Shown: positions 14,446-21,522 of the stretch, piece by piece
Numbering within the stretch: position 1 is the stretch's first letter
Layout of the letters: the number at the start of each line of letters is the position of its first letter
DNA from: Actinomycetota bacterium
GTDB lineage: Bacteria; Actinomycetota; Thermoleophilia; Gaiellales; Gaiellaceae
Reading direction: 5' to 3'
DNA length: 24,199 bases
Assembly: GCA_005884155.1 (NCBI GenBank)
Contig: VAXD01000008.1
Coordinates: 1 to 24,199, forward strand
Position numbers and translations under genes: made by a program
Notes under the pieces: generated by a model
The model's input: only the letters and a program-made list of their open reading frames with translations
What the model was told of the DNA's origin: nothing
The model's database searches: none

Positions 14446-14940
14446 CTACTCGGCGGCCGGCTCTGCCACACGCGCCGCAGGCTCGGAGATTGCGGCCTCC
14501 GCCTTGGTGCCGACGGCGACGCCTCCGAACAGCGCCTTGCCCTCGACGACGAGCACGGGCGCGTCTGGGTCGTCCTGGGCCGGTGTGCCGGCGTCGACGC
14601 CTCCAGCGAGCGCGGTCACGCTCGACTCGATGCGCCAGGTCGGCGGAACTCTGATCGCGATCCCACCGAAGAGCGTGCGCACCGACAGTCGTGCATCCGG
14701 GGCGAGCTCGGCCTCGCGCAAGTCGACGGCGATGCCGCCGTACCAGGCCACCATCGAGCCGCCCTTGAACGCCTTCGAGCGGTTTGTGAGCTCGATCCCG
14801 TCCATGACGGCTACGAGAGCGAGCTCGTCGCTATCTTCGTCCCCGCGCGAGGGCACGGCCCGCTTCACGAACGCGGCCGCGGCCATCATCCCAGCCCAGA
14901 AGCCGAGCTTGAACAGCAGCAGTGAACGAATTACGCGCAT
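14446..14940 (-). CDS. LiaF-like cell-envelope stress protein
   Basis: A 164-residue protein with one hydrophobic N-terminal helix (LLLFKLGFWAGMMAAAAF) followed by a soluble domain of right-handed beta repeats: FKGGSMVAWYGGIAVDL, VRTLFGGIAIRVPPTWRI, ALAGGVDAGTP, and VVEGKALFGGVAVG. The repeated (F/Y)GG(I/V)A pattern is typical of the LiaF C-terminal (cell wall-active antibiotics response) domain. Full LiaF has four membrane helices; this short form has one. It may sense or modulate envelope stress, but no LiaRS-type partners are nearby. The ATG at 14940 has a TAGGCT 6 nt upstream and no ribosome-binding site. Confidence 0.75.
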   Translation of the reverse strand: MRVIRSLLLFKLGFWAGMMAAAAFVKRAVPSRGDEDSDELALVAVMDGIELTNRSKAFKGGSMVAWYGGIAVDLREAELAPDARLSVRTLFGGIAIRVPPTWRIESSVTALAGGVDAGTPAQDDPDAPVLVVEGKALFGGVAVGTKAEAAISEPAARVAEPAAE

Positions 14941-14952
14941 GTGCCGAGCCTA
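14941..14952 (-). promoter_or_regulatory. Putative leaderless -10 element for the LiaF-like gene
   Basis: TAGGCT (14952-14947, minus strand) is followed by 6 nt and the ATG at 14940. The tRNA-Sec fragment at 14968-14986 lies just upstream, so an insertion there may have replaced the original upstream promoter sequence. Confidence 0.4.
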
Positions 14953-14967
14953 TCGCAGCGTCAGCGA

Positions 14968-14986
14968 CGGAGCGGCGCCGGAGTCG
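14968..14986 (-). repeat. Short fragment of tRNA-Sec 3' end (third copy)
   Basis: These 19 nt are identical to 18716-18734, the discriminator base, 8-nt acceptor strand, T-stem 3' strand and part of the T-loop of the tRNA-Sec fragment. They carry that fragment's allele (C at the position where the intact gene has A). Similarity stops abruptly on both sides. It lies between the LiaF-like promoter and the decayed PASTA segment, at the left limit of the accessory block. Confidence 0.6.
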
Positions 14987-15004
14987 CCTAGAAGCGTCGC
15001 GTCC

Positions 15005-15030
15005 GAGCGCGGCTCATGAGCGCGGCTCAT
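15005..15030. repeat. Tandem 13-bp duplication
   Basis: GAGCGCGGCTCAT occurs twice in direct succession (15005-15017 and 15018-15030), exactly. It lies between the short tRNA-Sec fragment and the PASTA remnant in non-coding DNA and is probably a replication slippage product. Confidence 0.8.
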
Positions 15031-15031
15031 G

Positions 15032-15249
15032 AACCAGCCGTGGCCGCTTTTGTTCGGCAGGTGGACGGTGGCCCGAGCGAAGCTCCTCCGGGCTCACTGC
15101 CGGCTCGGAAAGGTCACGAGGAAGGCCTCGAGCCTGAAGAAGAAGGGCCGCCTCCTCTGGCAGCGCCCGAAGCCCGGCAAGAGCCTGAAAAGAGCGGTTC
15201 GAAGGTGAACGTGACCGTGGGTCGAGGGCTCGAAAACGAACCTATTTGA
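15032..15249 (+). pseudogene. Decayed C-terminal PASTA domain fragment
   Basis: One frame (codons from 15032) reads TVARAKLLRAHCRLGKVTRK, then ASSLKKKGRLLWQRPKPGKS. After a one-base frame change near 15195 the next frame reads GSKVNVTVGRGLENEPI and stops at 15249. Joined, these align along their length with the end of the secreted protein at 15345-18623 (RRAHCSVGKITKKFSSRKK, then GSKVKLTVGKG). It is therefore the broken tail of a PASTA-ending relative with no upstream gene left. The left edge is set where similarity fades, about 45 bp from the short tRNA-Sec fragment. Confidence 0.7.
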
Positions 15250-15276
15250 CGTCCTCGGACCTTGCGGCCCCGCCTC

Positions 15277-15305
15277 TTGTTGACGCCGGGACACGGTGTT
15301 AGGGT
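15277..15305 (+). promoter_or_regulatory. Sigma70-type promoter of the secreted DUF11/PASTA gene
   Basis: TTGTTG (15277-15282) and TAGGGT (15300-15305) are separated by 17 bp, the standard spacing. This predicts a start near 15312 and a leader of about 33 nt that carries the ribosome-binding site AAAGGGG, 7 nt before the GTG at 15345. Confidence 0.5.
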
Positions 15306-15344
15306 CACACGGAATACGGGTCTATTCGTGAAAGGGGCTCTCCC

Positions 15345-18300
15345 GTGGTGAAGCTGGCAACGAGCTTGCGCGCCTGCGCGCTTGCGATGACGCGCCGGCG
15401 TCGCGCGACGCTTCTTTTCGCCGCCGCCTTGGGGGTCGTGTCATTCCAGGCCGGCATCGTTTGGGCAGGCGATGCCGCCACGACTACCGACGGCGCGCGA
15501 ACGGCAGCTGTATCGCGGAACGGGGCGCGGACGCCGTCGCTTCCGAAGCAGGCCGGCCGCCACGTCTTCGTCGGCCATTCGTACAAGAACGACGTCTCGC
15601 GGTCGCTCGAGCGGGCGCTCCCGGCTTTCAAGATTCGCCACTCGCACTCGCGAGCGAACGCCCCGGACGCGGCGCGCCAGAGCAAGGCCTTTGCGCCCAA
15701 GATGCCCTCTCCAATCCTCAACTTCGACGGGATCCCATTCCCGGGCGTCAACTGCTTCTGCGCCCCGCCGGACACGAATGGGGAAGTCGGTCTCACGCAG
15801 TACGTCCAGATCGTGAACCAAGGCTTCGAGGTCTACAACAAAACGACCGGCATCTCCGTCTTCGGGCCGGTCGACATCGCGACGGTCTGGAGCGGCTTCG
15901 GCGGACCCTGCGAGAATGATGCCTGGGGCGACCCGGTTGCCCTCTACGACCAGCTCGCGAACCGCTGGGTGATCTCGCAGTTCGCTGGTCTCGACACTTA
16001 TGGCGCGATGACCGATGAATGCGTGGCGGTGTCGACGACGAGCGACGCGACCGGGTCGTGGAACCGCTACGGCTTCCATCTCGGCGCGGACTTCTTCGAC
16101 TACCCGAAGCTCGGGGTCTGGCCGGACGCGTACTACATGAGCATGAACGTCTTCGACGCGAACACCGAGAACTTCATCGGTCCTCAGCCCTTCGCCCTCG
16201 ACCGCGCCGCGATGCTGGCGGGTGACGCGGCGACCTTTGTCACGTTCCGCGACCCATCCTTCTTCAATCCGTCCAGCGACGCTTTCATGCCTGCGGATCT
16301 CGACGGGCTCACCCCGCCGCCGGTCGGCGCGCCGAACCCGTTCATGAGCACCGGCGTCAACTCGACCTGGCCGCTGTATCGCTTCCACGTCGACTTCGCG
16401 ACTCCCGCGAATTCGACCTTTACTTCTGGCGGAACCCTGACGCCGGCAGCCTTCTCGCCGATCTGCGGGGGCGGCGCTTGTGTGCCGCAGCTCGGCGGCG
16501 AGCTCCTCGACACGCTCGGCGACCGCGGCATGTTCCGCTCCGCCTACCGCAACTTCGGCGATCACGAGGCGCTCGTCGGAAACATGACCGTCGCGTCGGG
16601 CGGCGTGGCGGGAGTCCGCTGGTTCGAGGTCAACCACGCCACGTCGGGCGCACCCGGCTTCACCCAGCAGAGCACGTACCAGCCAGCCGACGGCGTCTGG
16701 CGCTGGATGGGCAGCGCGGCCATGGATGGCGTGGGCGATCTCGCAGTCGGGTTCAGCGCCTCATCCGGAGCGATTCATCCCCAGATCCGTTACGCGGGAC
16801 GCCTTGCAGCCGATCCAGCGAACCAGCTTTTCCAGGGCGAAGCAACGCTCTTTGCAGGCGCCGGCAGCCAGACGACGAACACCTTCCATCGCTGGGGCGA
16901 CTACAGCGACATGACCGTCGACCCGGTGGACGACTGCACCTTCTGGTACACGCAGGAGTACTACTCCACTAACAGCAGCTTCAACTGGCGCACCCGATTC
17001 GGCGACTTCAAGTTCCCGAGCTGTACGAGCCCGAGCGGTGCGCACGTCACGATCGCCAAGGCGGCAGACGAGCCCGGCGTCTTCGAAGGCGACCAGATCG
17101 GCTTCACGGTCGAGTTGGCAAACGACGGTGCTGATGCTGCCACCGGTCTGACGTTCACCGACAACCTGCCCGGCGGGACCGGGGTCGACTGGTCGATCGA
17201 AACGCCCGTTTCCGGCTGGTCGATCACCGGCTCAGCCCCGAACCAACACCTCGTCTACACGCCGACAACGCTTGCCGGCGGCACGGCCACGCAGGTCCAC
17301 ATCGTGAGCAATACGACGAACGACAGCTGCGGCAGGTACACCAACACCGCGAGCTTCACGTCGACGAACGGCGGCTCGGGAAGCGCGTCCGACTCGATCA
17401 CGGTCGGCTGCGTGACGATCGCCAAGACGGCCGACGCCTCGTCCGTCAGCGCCGGCACTCAGATCGGTTTCACCGTGTCGCTGACCAACGTCAGCCCCAG
17501 TGTCGACGCCGCCGGAGTGACGGTCACCGATCCGCTCCCGTCCGGTACCGGCGTCGACTGGTCGATCGCCACGGCCAATTCCGGCTGGTCGCTGAGCGGT
17601 TCGCCGCCAAACGAGACGCTCACGTACTCCGCAACGCTCGCTCACAACATCAGCTCGCAGGCGCACGTCGTCAGCGCGACGGGGAGCCAGAGCTGTGGCG
17701 ACTACCCCAACACCGCGTCGTTCACGAGCACCGACGAGGGCTCGGGCGAGGCGTCGGATGACGAATTCGTCTTCGGCTGCCCGGCTGTCTTCATCTACAA
17801 GGCCGCCGACGCCAACAGCGTCGTTGCCGGAACCCCCATCGGGTTCTACGTCGAGATGGACAACTTCGGTGACGCGGCCGCAACTGGGCTGACGTTCGCT
17901 GATCCGCTGCCGGCTGGGACCGGCGTCTACTGGGCGGTGGATGCCGTGCATAGCACTTTGGGCTGGTCGATCAGCGGGTCGCCGCCGAACCAGAGTCTCG
18001 TCTACAGCCCAACGAGCCTCAACGCGGACGACTACGTCTACGTGCACATCCTGAGTGCCACCAGCACGGCCGCGTGCGGTACGTACAACAACACTGCTCA
18101 ATTCGGGTCGAGCAATGCAGGTACCGGTTCGGCTTCGGATTCCGTGAGCGTGGTCGCCTGCCCGCCTCCGGTCTTGTTAACGGTCAACAAGAGCGGGTCT
18201 GGTGCCGGGACCGTTACGAGCTCGCCGTCCGGGGTCAACTGCGGGCCCGTCTGTTCGTTCCAGTTCCCCAACGGAGCGGCTGTGACGCTCACGGCCTCCG

Positions 18301-18623
18301 CGTCCTCGGGCTCGAAGTTCACGGGTTGGTCGGGCGACTGCTCGGGCACCGGGGCGTGCGCGCTCACGATGAGCGCCGAGCACAACGTCACGGCCACCTT
18401 CGCGAAGAAGCCGAAATGCAAGGTGCCGAAGGTCGTCGGCTTGAAGCTCGCCAAAGCCAAAGTGAAGATCAGGCGTGCCCACTGCAGCGTCGGGAAGATC
18501 ACGAAGAAGTTCTCGAGCCGTAAGAAGGAGGGCGTCGTCCTCTCGCAGAAGCCGAGGCCAAGGAAGATTCTGCCGGGCGGCTCGAAGGTCAAGCTGACCG
18601 TCGGCAAGGGGCCGAAGCATTAG
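15345..18623 (+). CDS. Secreted multidomain protein: beta-rich N-domain, three DUF11 repeats, InlB-type repeat, PASTA
   Basis: A 1092-residue exported protein. A long signal peptide (TRRRRATLLFAAALGVVSFQ core) probably ends at VWA-GDAA, near residue 41. Residues about 120-560 are a Trp/Tyr- and Asp-rich domain starting CFCAPPDTNGEVGLTQYVQI, which resembles large propeller-like secreted proteins but is not assigned. Three DUF11 repeats start at about 566, 688 and 814 (TIAKAADEPG, TIAKTADASS, YKAADANSV), each with a GTGV(D/Y)W core and a cysteine near its end. Residues 943-1018 are a bacterial repeat (GWSGDCSGTGACALTM), and 1024-1092 a PASTA-like domain. There is no sortase signal or C-terminal membrane helix; the very basic PASTA end may bind the wall. 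The function is unknown. It lies between selC-derived repeats. Confidence 0.88.
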   Translation: MVKLATSLRACALAMTRRRRATLLFAAALGVVSFQAGIVWAGDAATTTDGARTAAVSRNGARTPSLPKQAGRHVFVGHSYKNDVSRSLERALPAFKIRHSHSRANAPDAARQSKAFAPKMPSPILNFDGIPFPGVNCFCAPPDTNGEVGLTQYVQIVNQGFEVYNKTTGISVFGPVDIATVWSGFGGPCENDAWGDPVALYDQLANRWVISQFAGLDTYGAMTDECVAVSTTSDATGSWNRYGFHLGADFFDYPKLGVWPDAYYMSMNVFDANTENFIGPQPFALDRAAMLAGDAATFVTFRDPSFFNPSSDAFMPADLDGLTPPPVGAPNPFMSTGVNSTWPLYRFHVDFATPANSTFTSGGTLTPAAFSPICGGGACVPQLGGELLDTLGDRGMFRSAYRNFGDHEALVGNMTVASGGVAGVRWFEVNHATSGAPGFTQQSTYQPADGVWRWMGSAAMDGVGDLAVGFSASSGAIHPQIRYAGRLAADPANQLFQGEATLFAGAGSQTTNTFHRWGDYSDMTVDPVDDCTFWYTQEYYSTNSSFNWRTRFGDFKFPSCTSPSGAHVTIAKAADEPGVFEGDQIGFTVELANDGADAATGLTFTDNLPGGTGVDWSIETPVSGWSITGSAPNQHLVYTPTTLAGGTATQVHIVSNTTNDSCGRYTNTASFTSTNGGSGSASDSITVGCVTIAKTADASSVSAGTQIGFTVSLTNVSPSVDAAGVTVTDPLPSGTGVDWSIATANSGWSLSGSPPNETLTYSATLAHNISSQAHVVSATGSQSCGDYPNTASFTSTDEGSGEASDDEFVFGCPAVFIYKAADANSVVAGTPIGFYVEMDNFGDAAATGLTFADPLPAGTGVYWAVDAVHSTLGWSISGSPPNQSLVYSPTSLNADDYVYVHILSATSTAACGTYNNTAQFGSSNAGTGSASDSVSVVACPPPVLLTVNKSGSGAGTVTSSPSGVNCGPVCSFQFPNGAAVTLTASASSGSKFTGWSGDCSGTGACALTMSAEHNVTATFAKKPKCKVPKVVGLKLAKAKVKIRRAHCSVGKITKKFSSRKKEGVVLSQKPRPRKILPGGSKVKLTVGKGPKH

Positions 18624-18715
18624 TACGTTGAGCTAGAGGGCTTGACCGCTTCGGCGGTCAGCCCCGCCAGCGAATCCAGCACGACGTCGGCCTGGGCGAG
18701 CGTTTCCTCGGCCAG
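18623..18715 (-). pseudogene. C-terminal remnant of a HAD-like hydrolase (tentative)
   Basis: On the minus strand the frame reads LAEETLAQADVVLDSLAGL, then TAEAVKPSSSTY and a stop (TAA, 18622-18620). The ADVVLDSLAGL pattern resembles the last strand and helix of HAD phosphatases. The coding-like sequence begins right at the discriminator end of the tRNA-Sec fragment, so the rest of the gene seems to have been removed at that junction. It overlaps a UUCG hairpin and converges on the secreted protein gene. The family call rests on about 30 residues. Confidence 0.35.
18638..18664 (+). terminator. UUCG-loop hairpin after the secreted protein gene
   Basis: GGGCT-T-GACCGC pairs with GCGGTC-AGCCC around a TTCG tetraloop, giving 11 bp with one bulged T, 15 bp after the stop codon. 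There is no T-run after it, so it would be a non-canonical terminator or 3'-end stabiliser. Confidence 0.4.
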
Positions 18716-18777
18716 CGGAGCGGCGCCGGAGTCGAACCGACCGAGCCGTGGGTTGCACGACCGCACTGGTTTTGAAG
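18716..18777 (-). repeat. 62-nt tRNA-Sec 3' fragment (putative attachment-site scar)
   Basis: This segment matches 21421-21482 of the intact tRNA-Sec gene at 60 of 62 positions and in the same orientation. It covers the anticodon loop (with TCA), the 3' anticodon strand, the variable arm, the T-arm, the 3' acceptor strand and the discriminator base. The 5' half of a tRNA is missing, so it is not a functional gene. The two differences are paired in the T-stem. Such a 3'-end duplication is the usual result of integrase-mediated insertion into a tRNA gene. Confidence 0.9.
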
Positions 18778-18799
18778 CCTTGCGTGTGCTTCTGGTCGA

Positions 18800-18817
18800 T
18801 TGGCTTGTCCAAGCCAA
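18800..18817. repeat. Palindrome beside the tRNA-Sec fragment
   Basis: TTGGCTTG-TC-CAAGCCAA has 8-bp perfect arms with a 2-bp centre, and lies 22 bp from the fragment. It could be a regulator site or a recombinase arm site; nothing decides between these. Confidence 0.4.
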
Positions 18818-18881
18818 CGGGGTGGTTGCTGCTGGGGGCGCGCGCCAGCCCGCGCGCCGCCAGCGGCATCCCGCAGCGTCA

Positions 18882-18917
18882 CACCGCCCTTTCCCGGGGC
18901 GGTGCTAATACTTGCCT
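18882..18917 (+). promoter_or_regulatory. Promoter with overlapping inverted repeat for the cyclase/ATPase gene
   Basis: CACCGCCC (18882-18889) and GGGCGGTG (18897-18904) form an 8-bp inverted repeat. It abuts an extended -10, TGCTAATAC (18903-18911), which is followed by 6 nt and the GTG at 18918. The repeat occupies the -35 and spacer region, where a bound repressor or activator would act. The hexamer spacing again fits leaderless transcription. Confidence 0.4.
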
Positions 18918-21403
18918 GTGAGCGGAAAGCTGGGGCTTCCCACAGGCACCGTCACCTTCCTCTTCACCGACATCGAGGGGTCGACTCGGCTGATCGAGGA
19001 GCTCGGCGAAGATGGCTACGTGGAGGCGCTCGCGGAGCACCGTGGGCTCCTGCGAGCCGCGTTTTCTGCTCGCGGAGGCGTCGAGGTCGATACACAGGGA
19101 GACGCCTTCCTGTATTCCTTCGCCGATCCTGGCAACGCGCTTGCAGCTGCGGCGCAGGGTCAGCAGGCGCTCGGCTCAGGGCCGGTCAGGGTCCGGATGG
19201 GCCTGCACACCGGAGAGCCGCGCTTGACGGGCGAGGGCTATGCCGGGCGTGAGCTCCACCGGGCTGCCCGCGTCGCCGCCTCGGGGCACGGCGGACAGAT
19301 CGTCGTCTCGGCCGCGACGCGCGCGTTCGTCGATGGTGAGCTGACCGAGCTCGGCGAGCACCGGTTGAAGGACTTCGACGAGCCGGTCGCGCTCTTCCAG
19401 CTCGGCTCCGAGCGCTTCCCGCCGCTGAAGACGATCTCGAACACCAACCTGCCGCGGCCTGCCTCCTCCTTCGTCGGCCGACGGCGGGAGCGCGATGAGC
19501 TTGTCGGCCTGCTCGGGAACGGTACGAGGCTCCTGACGCTCTCCGGGCCGGGTGGCTCCGGCAAGACGCGGCTTGCGCTCGAGGCGGCCGCAGAGCTCGT
19601 GCCCGCGTTCAAGGCGGGGGTCTTCTGGGTCCCGCTCGCCACGCTGCGCGAGCCGGCGCTCGTGATGGAGGCGATCGCGCAGACATTGGGCGCCAAGGAG
19701 GGCCTCGCCGAGCACATCGAAGAGCGGGAGCTCATGCTCCTGCTCGACAACTTCGAGCAGGTGGTCGAGGCGGCGCCGGACCTGGGCGAGCTGCTCGAGT
19801 GGTGCCCCAACCTGAAGTTGCTGGTCACGAGCCGCGAGCTCCTTCGCATCCGCGGCGAGGTCGATTACCCGGTGCCCCCGCTGGCCGAGCCGGACGGAGT
19901 CGAGCTCTTCTGCACGCGCGCGCAGCTCGAGCCGGACGAGACGATCGCCGAGCTCTGCCGGAGCCTGGACGAGCTGCCGCTCGCGCTCGAGCTGGCCGCA
20001 GCCAGGACGAGCGTCCTCTCCCCGGCGCAGATCCTCGCGCGCCTCTCCGAGCGGCTCGACCTGCTCAAGGGCGGTCGGGACGCCGAGGCGCGTCAGCAGA
20101 CGCTGCGAGCGACGATCGAGTGGAGCCACGACCTACTCGGCGACGAGGAGCAGCGTCTGTTCGCGCGTTTGGCCGTCTTCCGCGGGGGCTGCACGCTCGA
20201 GGAGGGGCGGACATCGACACCCTCCAGTCGCTGGTCGACAAGAGCCTCCTCCGGCACACGAGCGAGCGCTTCTGGATGTTGGAGACGATCCGCGAGTACG
20301 CCTGGGAGCGCCTGGCCGCGAGCGGCGAGGAGGGAGAACTGCGCCGGCGGCATGCTTTCTACGTGCTCGACGTCGCCGAAGCGCTCAGCCGAGCCCTGGA
20401 CGAGGGTGGCGATCAGAGTGAGGTGCTTGCCTGTTTCGCCGCCGAACACGACAACCTACGAGCAGCGCTGGAGTGGATGCGCGACGAACGCGAAGACGAG
20501 GCGTTGCTCCGCCTCGTCGCGACTCTTCGGCCGTACCTGGCGCCCCGCGGCTTCTACGAGGAAGCAGACACCTGGTTTCCGCTCGCGCTCGAGCGCTCTG
20601 CGACGCCCCTAGAGGCGCGCTTTGAGGTCCTGCGTGGAGCGAATATCCGCGCGCTGTCCCTACGAGACTTCGCGCGCTCTGACGCCCTGGTCGCGGAATG
20701 GCGCCAGCTCGCCGAGGAGGTTGGAGACGAGACCGACGTGCTGTCGGCGCTAAACGCGGCAGCACTGACCGCGCTGGAGCGAGGCGCTCTGGACGAGGCT
20801 CGAGAGCAGTTCATCGGGATCGGGGAGCGGGCGAGAACGACCGGCGACGAGTTGATGGTCGCTTTCACGACGATCAACCTCAGCTTGGTTGCGTTGAGGT
20901 CCGGCGATTTCGAGATCGGCCTCGCCTACTCGACCGAGGCGGTGAAGCTCTTCCGTCAGTGGGGAGACGATGGGGGCCTCGCCAGTGCCCTTGGGAACTG
21001 CGGCTGGGCCGCTGTCAACCTGTCCGATCCGGTACGCGCGCAGGGCTTCTTCCGCGAGATGCTCAACATCTGCGGACGGCTCGGTCGGCTGCGGGGGATC
21101 GCCGACGCAGCAGTCGGCCTCGCAGCAGCCCTGATCGCCAGTCACGAAGAGGAGCGCGCCGCACAGCTGCTCGCGGCTGCTTCTTCGCTCCACGAGAAGC
21201 TCGGGGTCGGCTTCGAGGATGATTTGGAGGAGCAGGCGTACGTGGCGGCGCTCGCCCATGCGAAGGCGGCGCTCGGCGAGAAGGCGTTCGCCGCCGCCTG
21301 GGCGCGTGGCGAAGCGATGACCCCGGAAGAGATCATCAAGTTCGCGGAACCGGGGGAACCCAGTGGTTCCCCACCGCCCGGAGCTAGACAGGCCGGAGGG
21401 TGA
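18918..21403 (+). pseudogene. Class III cyclase-NB-ARC ATPase-TPR regulator, frameshifted
   Basis: It opens with a cyclase homology domain (TVTFLFTDIEGSTRLIEELG, then VEVDTQGDAFLY), followed by an NB-ARC/AAA-type ATPase (SFVGRRRERDELV; P-loop GPGGSGKTRLA near residue 211; LMLLLDNFEQ; LDELPLALELAAARTS) and, in another frame, DTLQSLVDKSLLRHT and a TPR-rich C-terminus. Near 20205 the frame moves by -1 and several expected residues are missing, fitting a deletion of 3n+1 bases. Unless this is a sequencing error or recoding, the product is cut inside the ATPase part and ends in unrelated sequence at 20612. The cyclase lacks the usual substrate Lys (DTQGD for KTxGD) and the AAR-motif Asn (HRAAR). 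It lies alone between the tRNA-Sec repeats. Confidence 0.85.
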
Positions 21404-21420
21404 AGGTGAGCTTGGCTTAA

Positions 21421-21513
21421 CGGAGCGGCGCAGGAGTCGAACCTACCGAGCCGTGGGTTGCACGACCGCACTGGTTTTGAAGACCAGCTGGGCCACCGGG
21501 CCCATGCCGCTCC
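21421..21513 (-). tRNA. selC: tRNA-Sec (anticodon UCA)
   Basis: The 93-nt gene folds as a bacterial selenocysteine tRNA. It has an 8-bp acceptor stem GGAGCGGC/GCCGCTCC, a D-arm GGGCC-CGGT-GGCCC, an anticodon stem CTGGT/ACCAG with loop CTTCAAA (anticodon TCA), a long variable arm with a 6-7 bp stem (GGTCGTG/CACGGCT with wobbles), and a 5-bp T-stem GTAGG/CCTGC with loop TTCGACT. The 8+5 acceptor and T layout and the UCA anticodon are diagnostic. The discriminator is G, and CCA is not encoded. It begins 9 bp after the selB stop on the same strand, and its 3' part is duplicated at 18716-18777. Confidence 0.97.
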
Positions 21514-21522
21514 GACGCGAGA

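Noticed and set aside
14227..14925. A 232-codon plus-strand open frame opposite the LiaF-like gene
   Set aside because: It is antisense to a better-supported gene, with Arg/Glu/His-rich translation and no recognisable domain.
18716..18777. The tRNA-Sec fragment as a second functional tRNA gene
   Set aside because: The 5' acceptor strand, D-arm and 5' anticodon strand are missing; the sequence upstream does not supply replacements.
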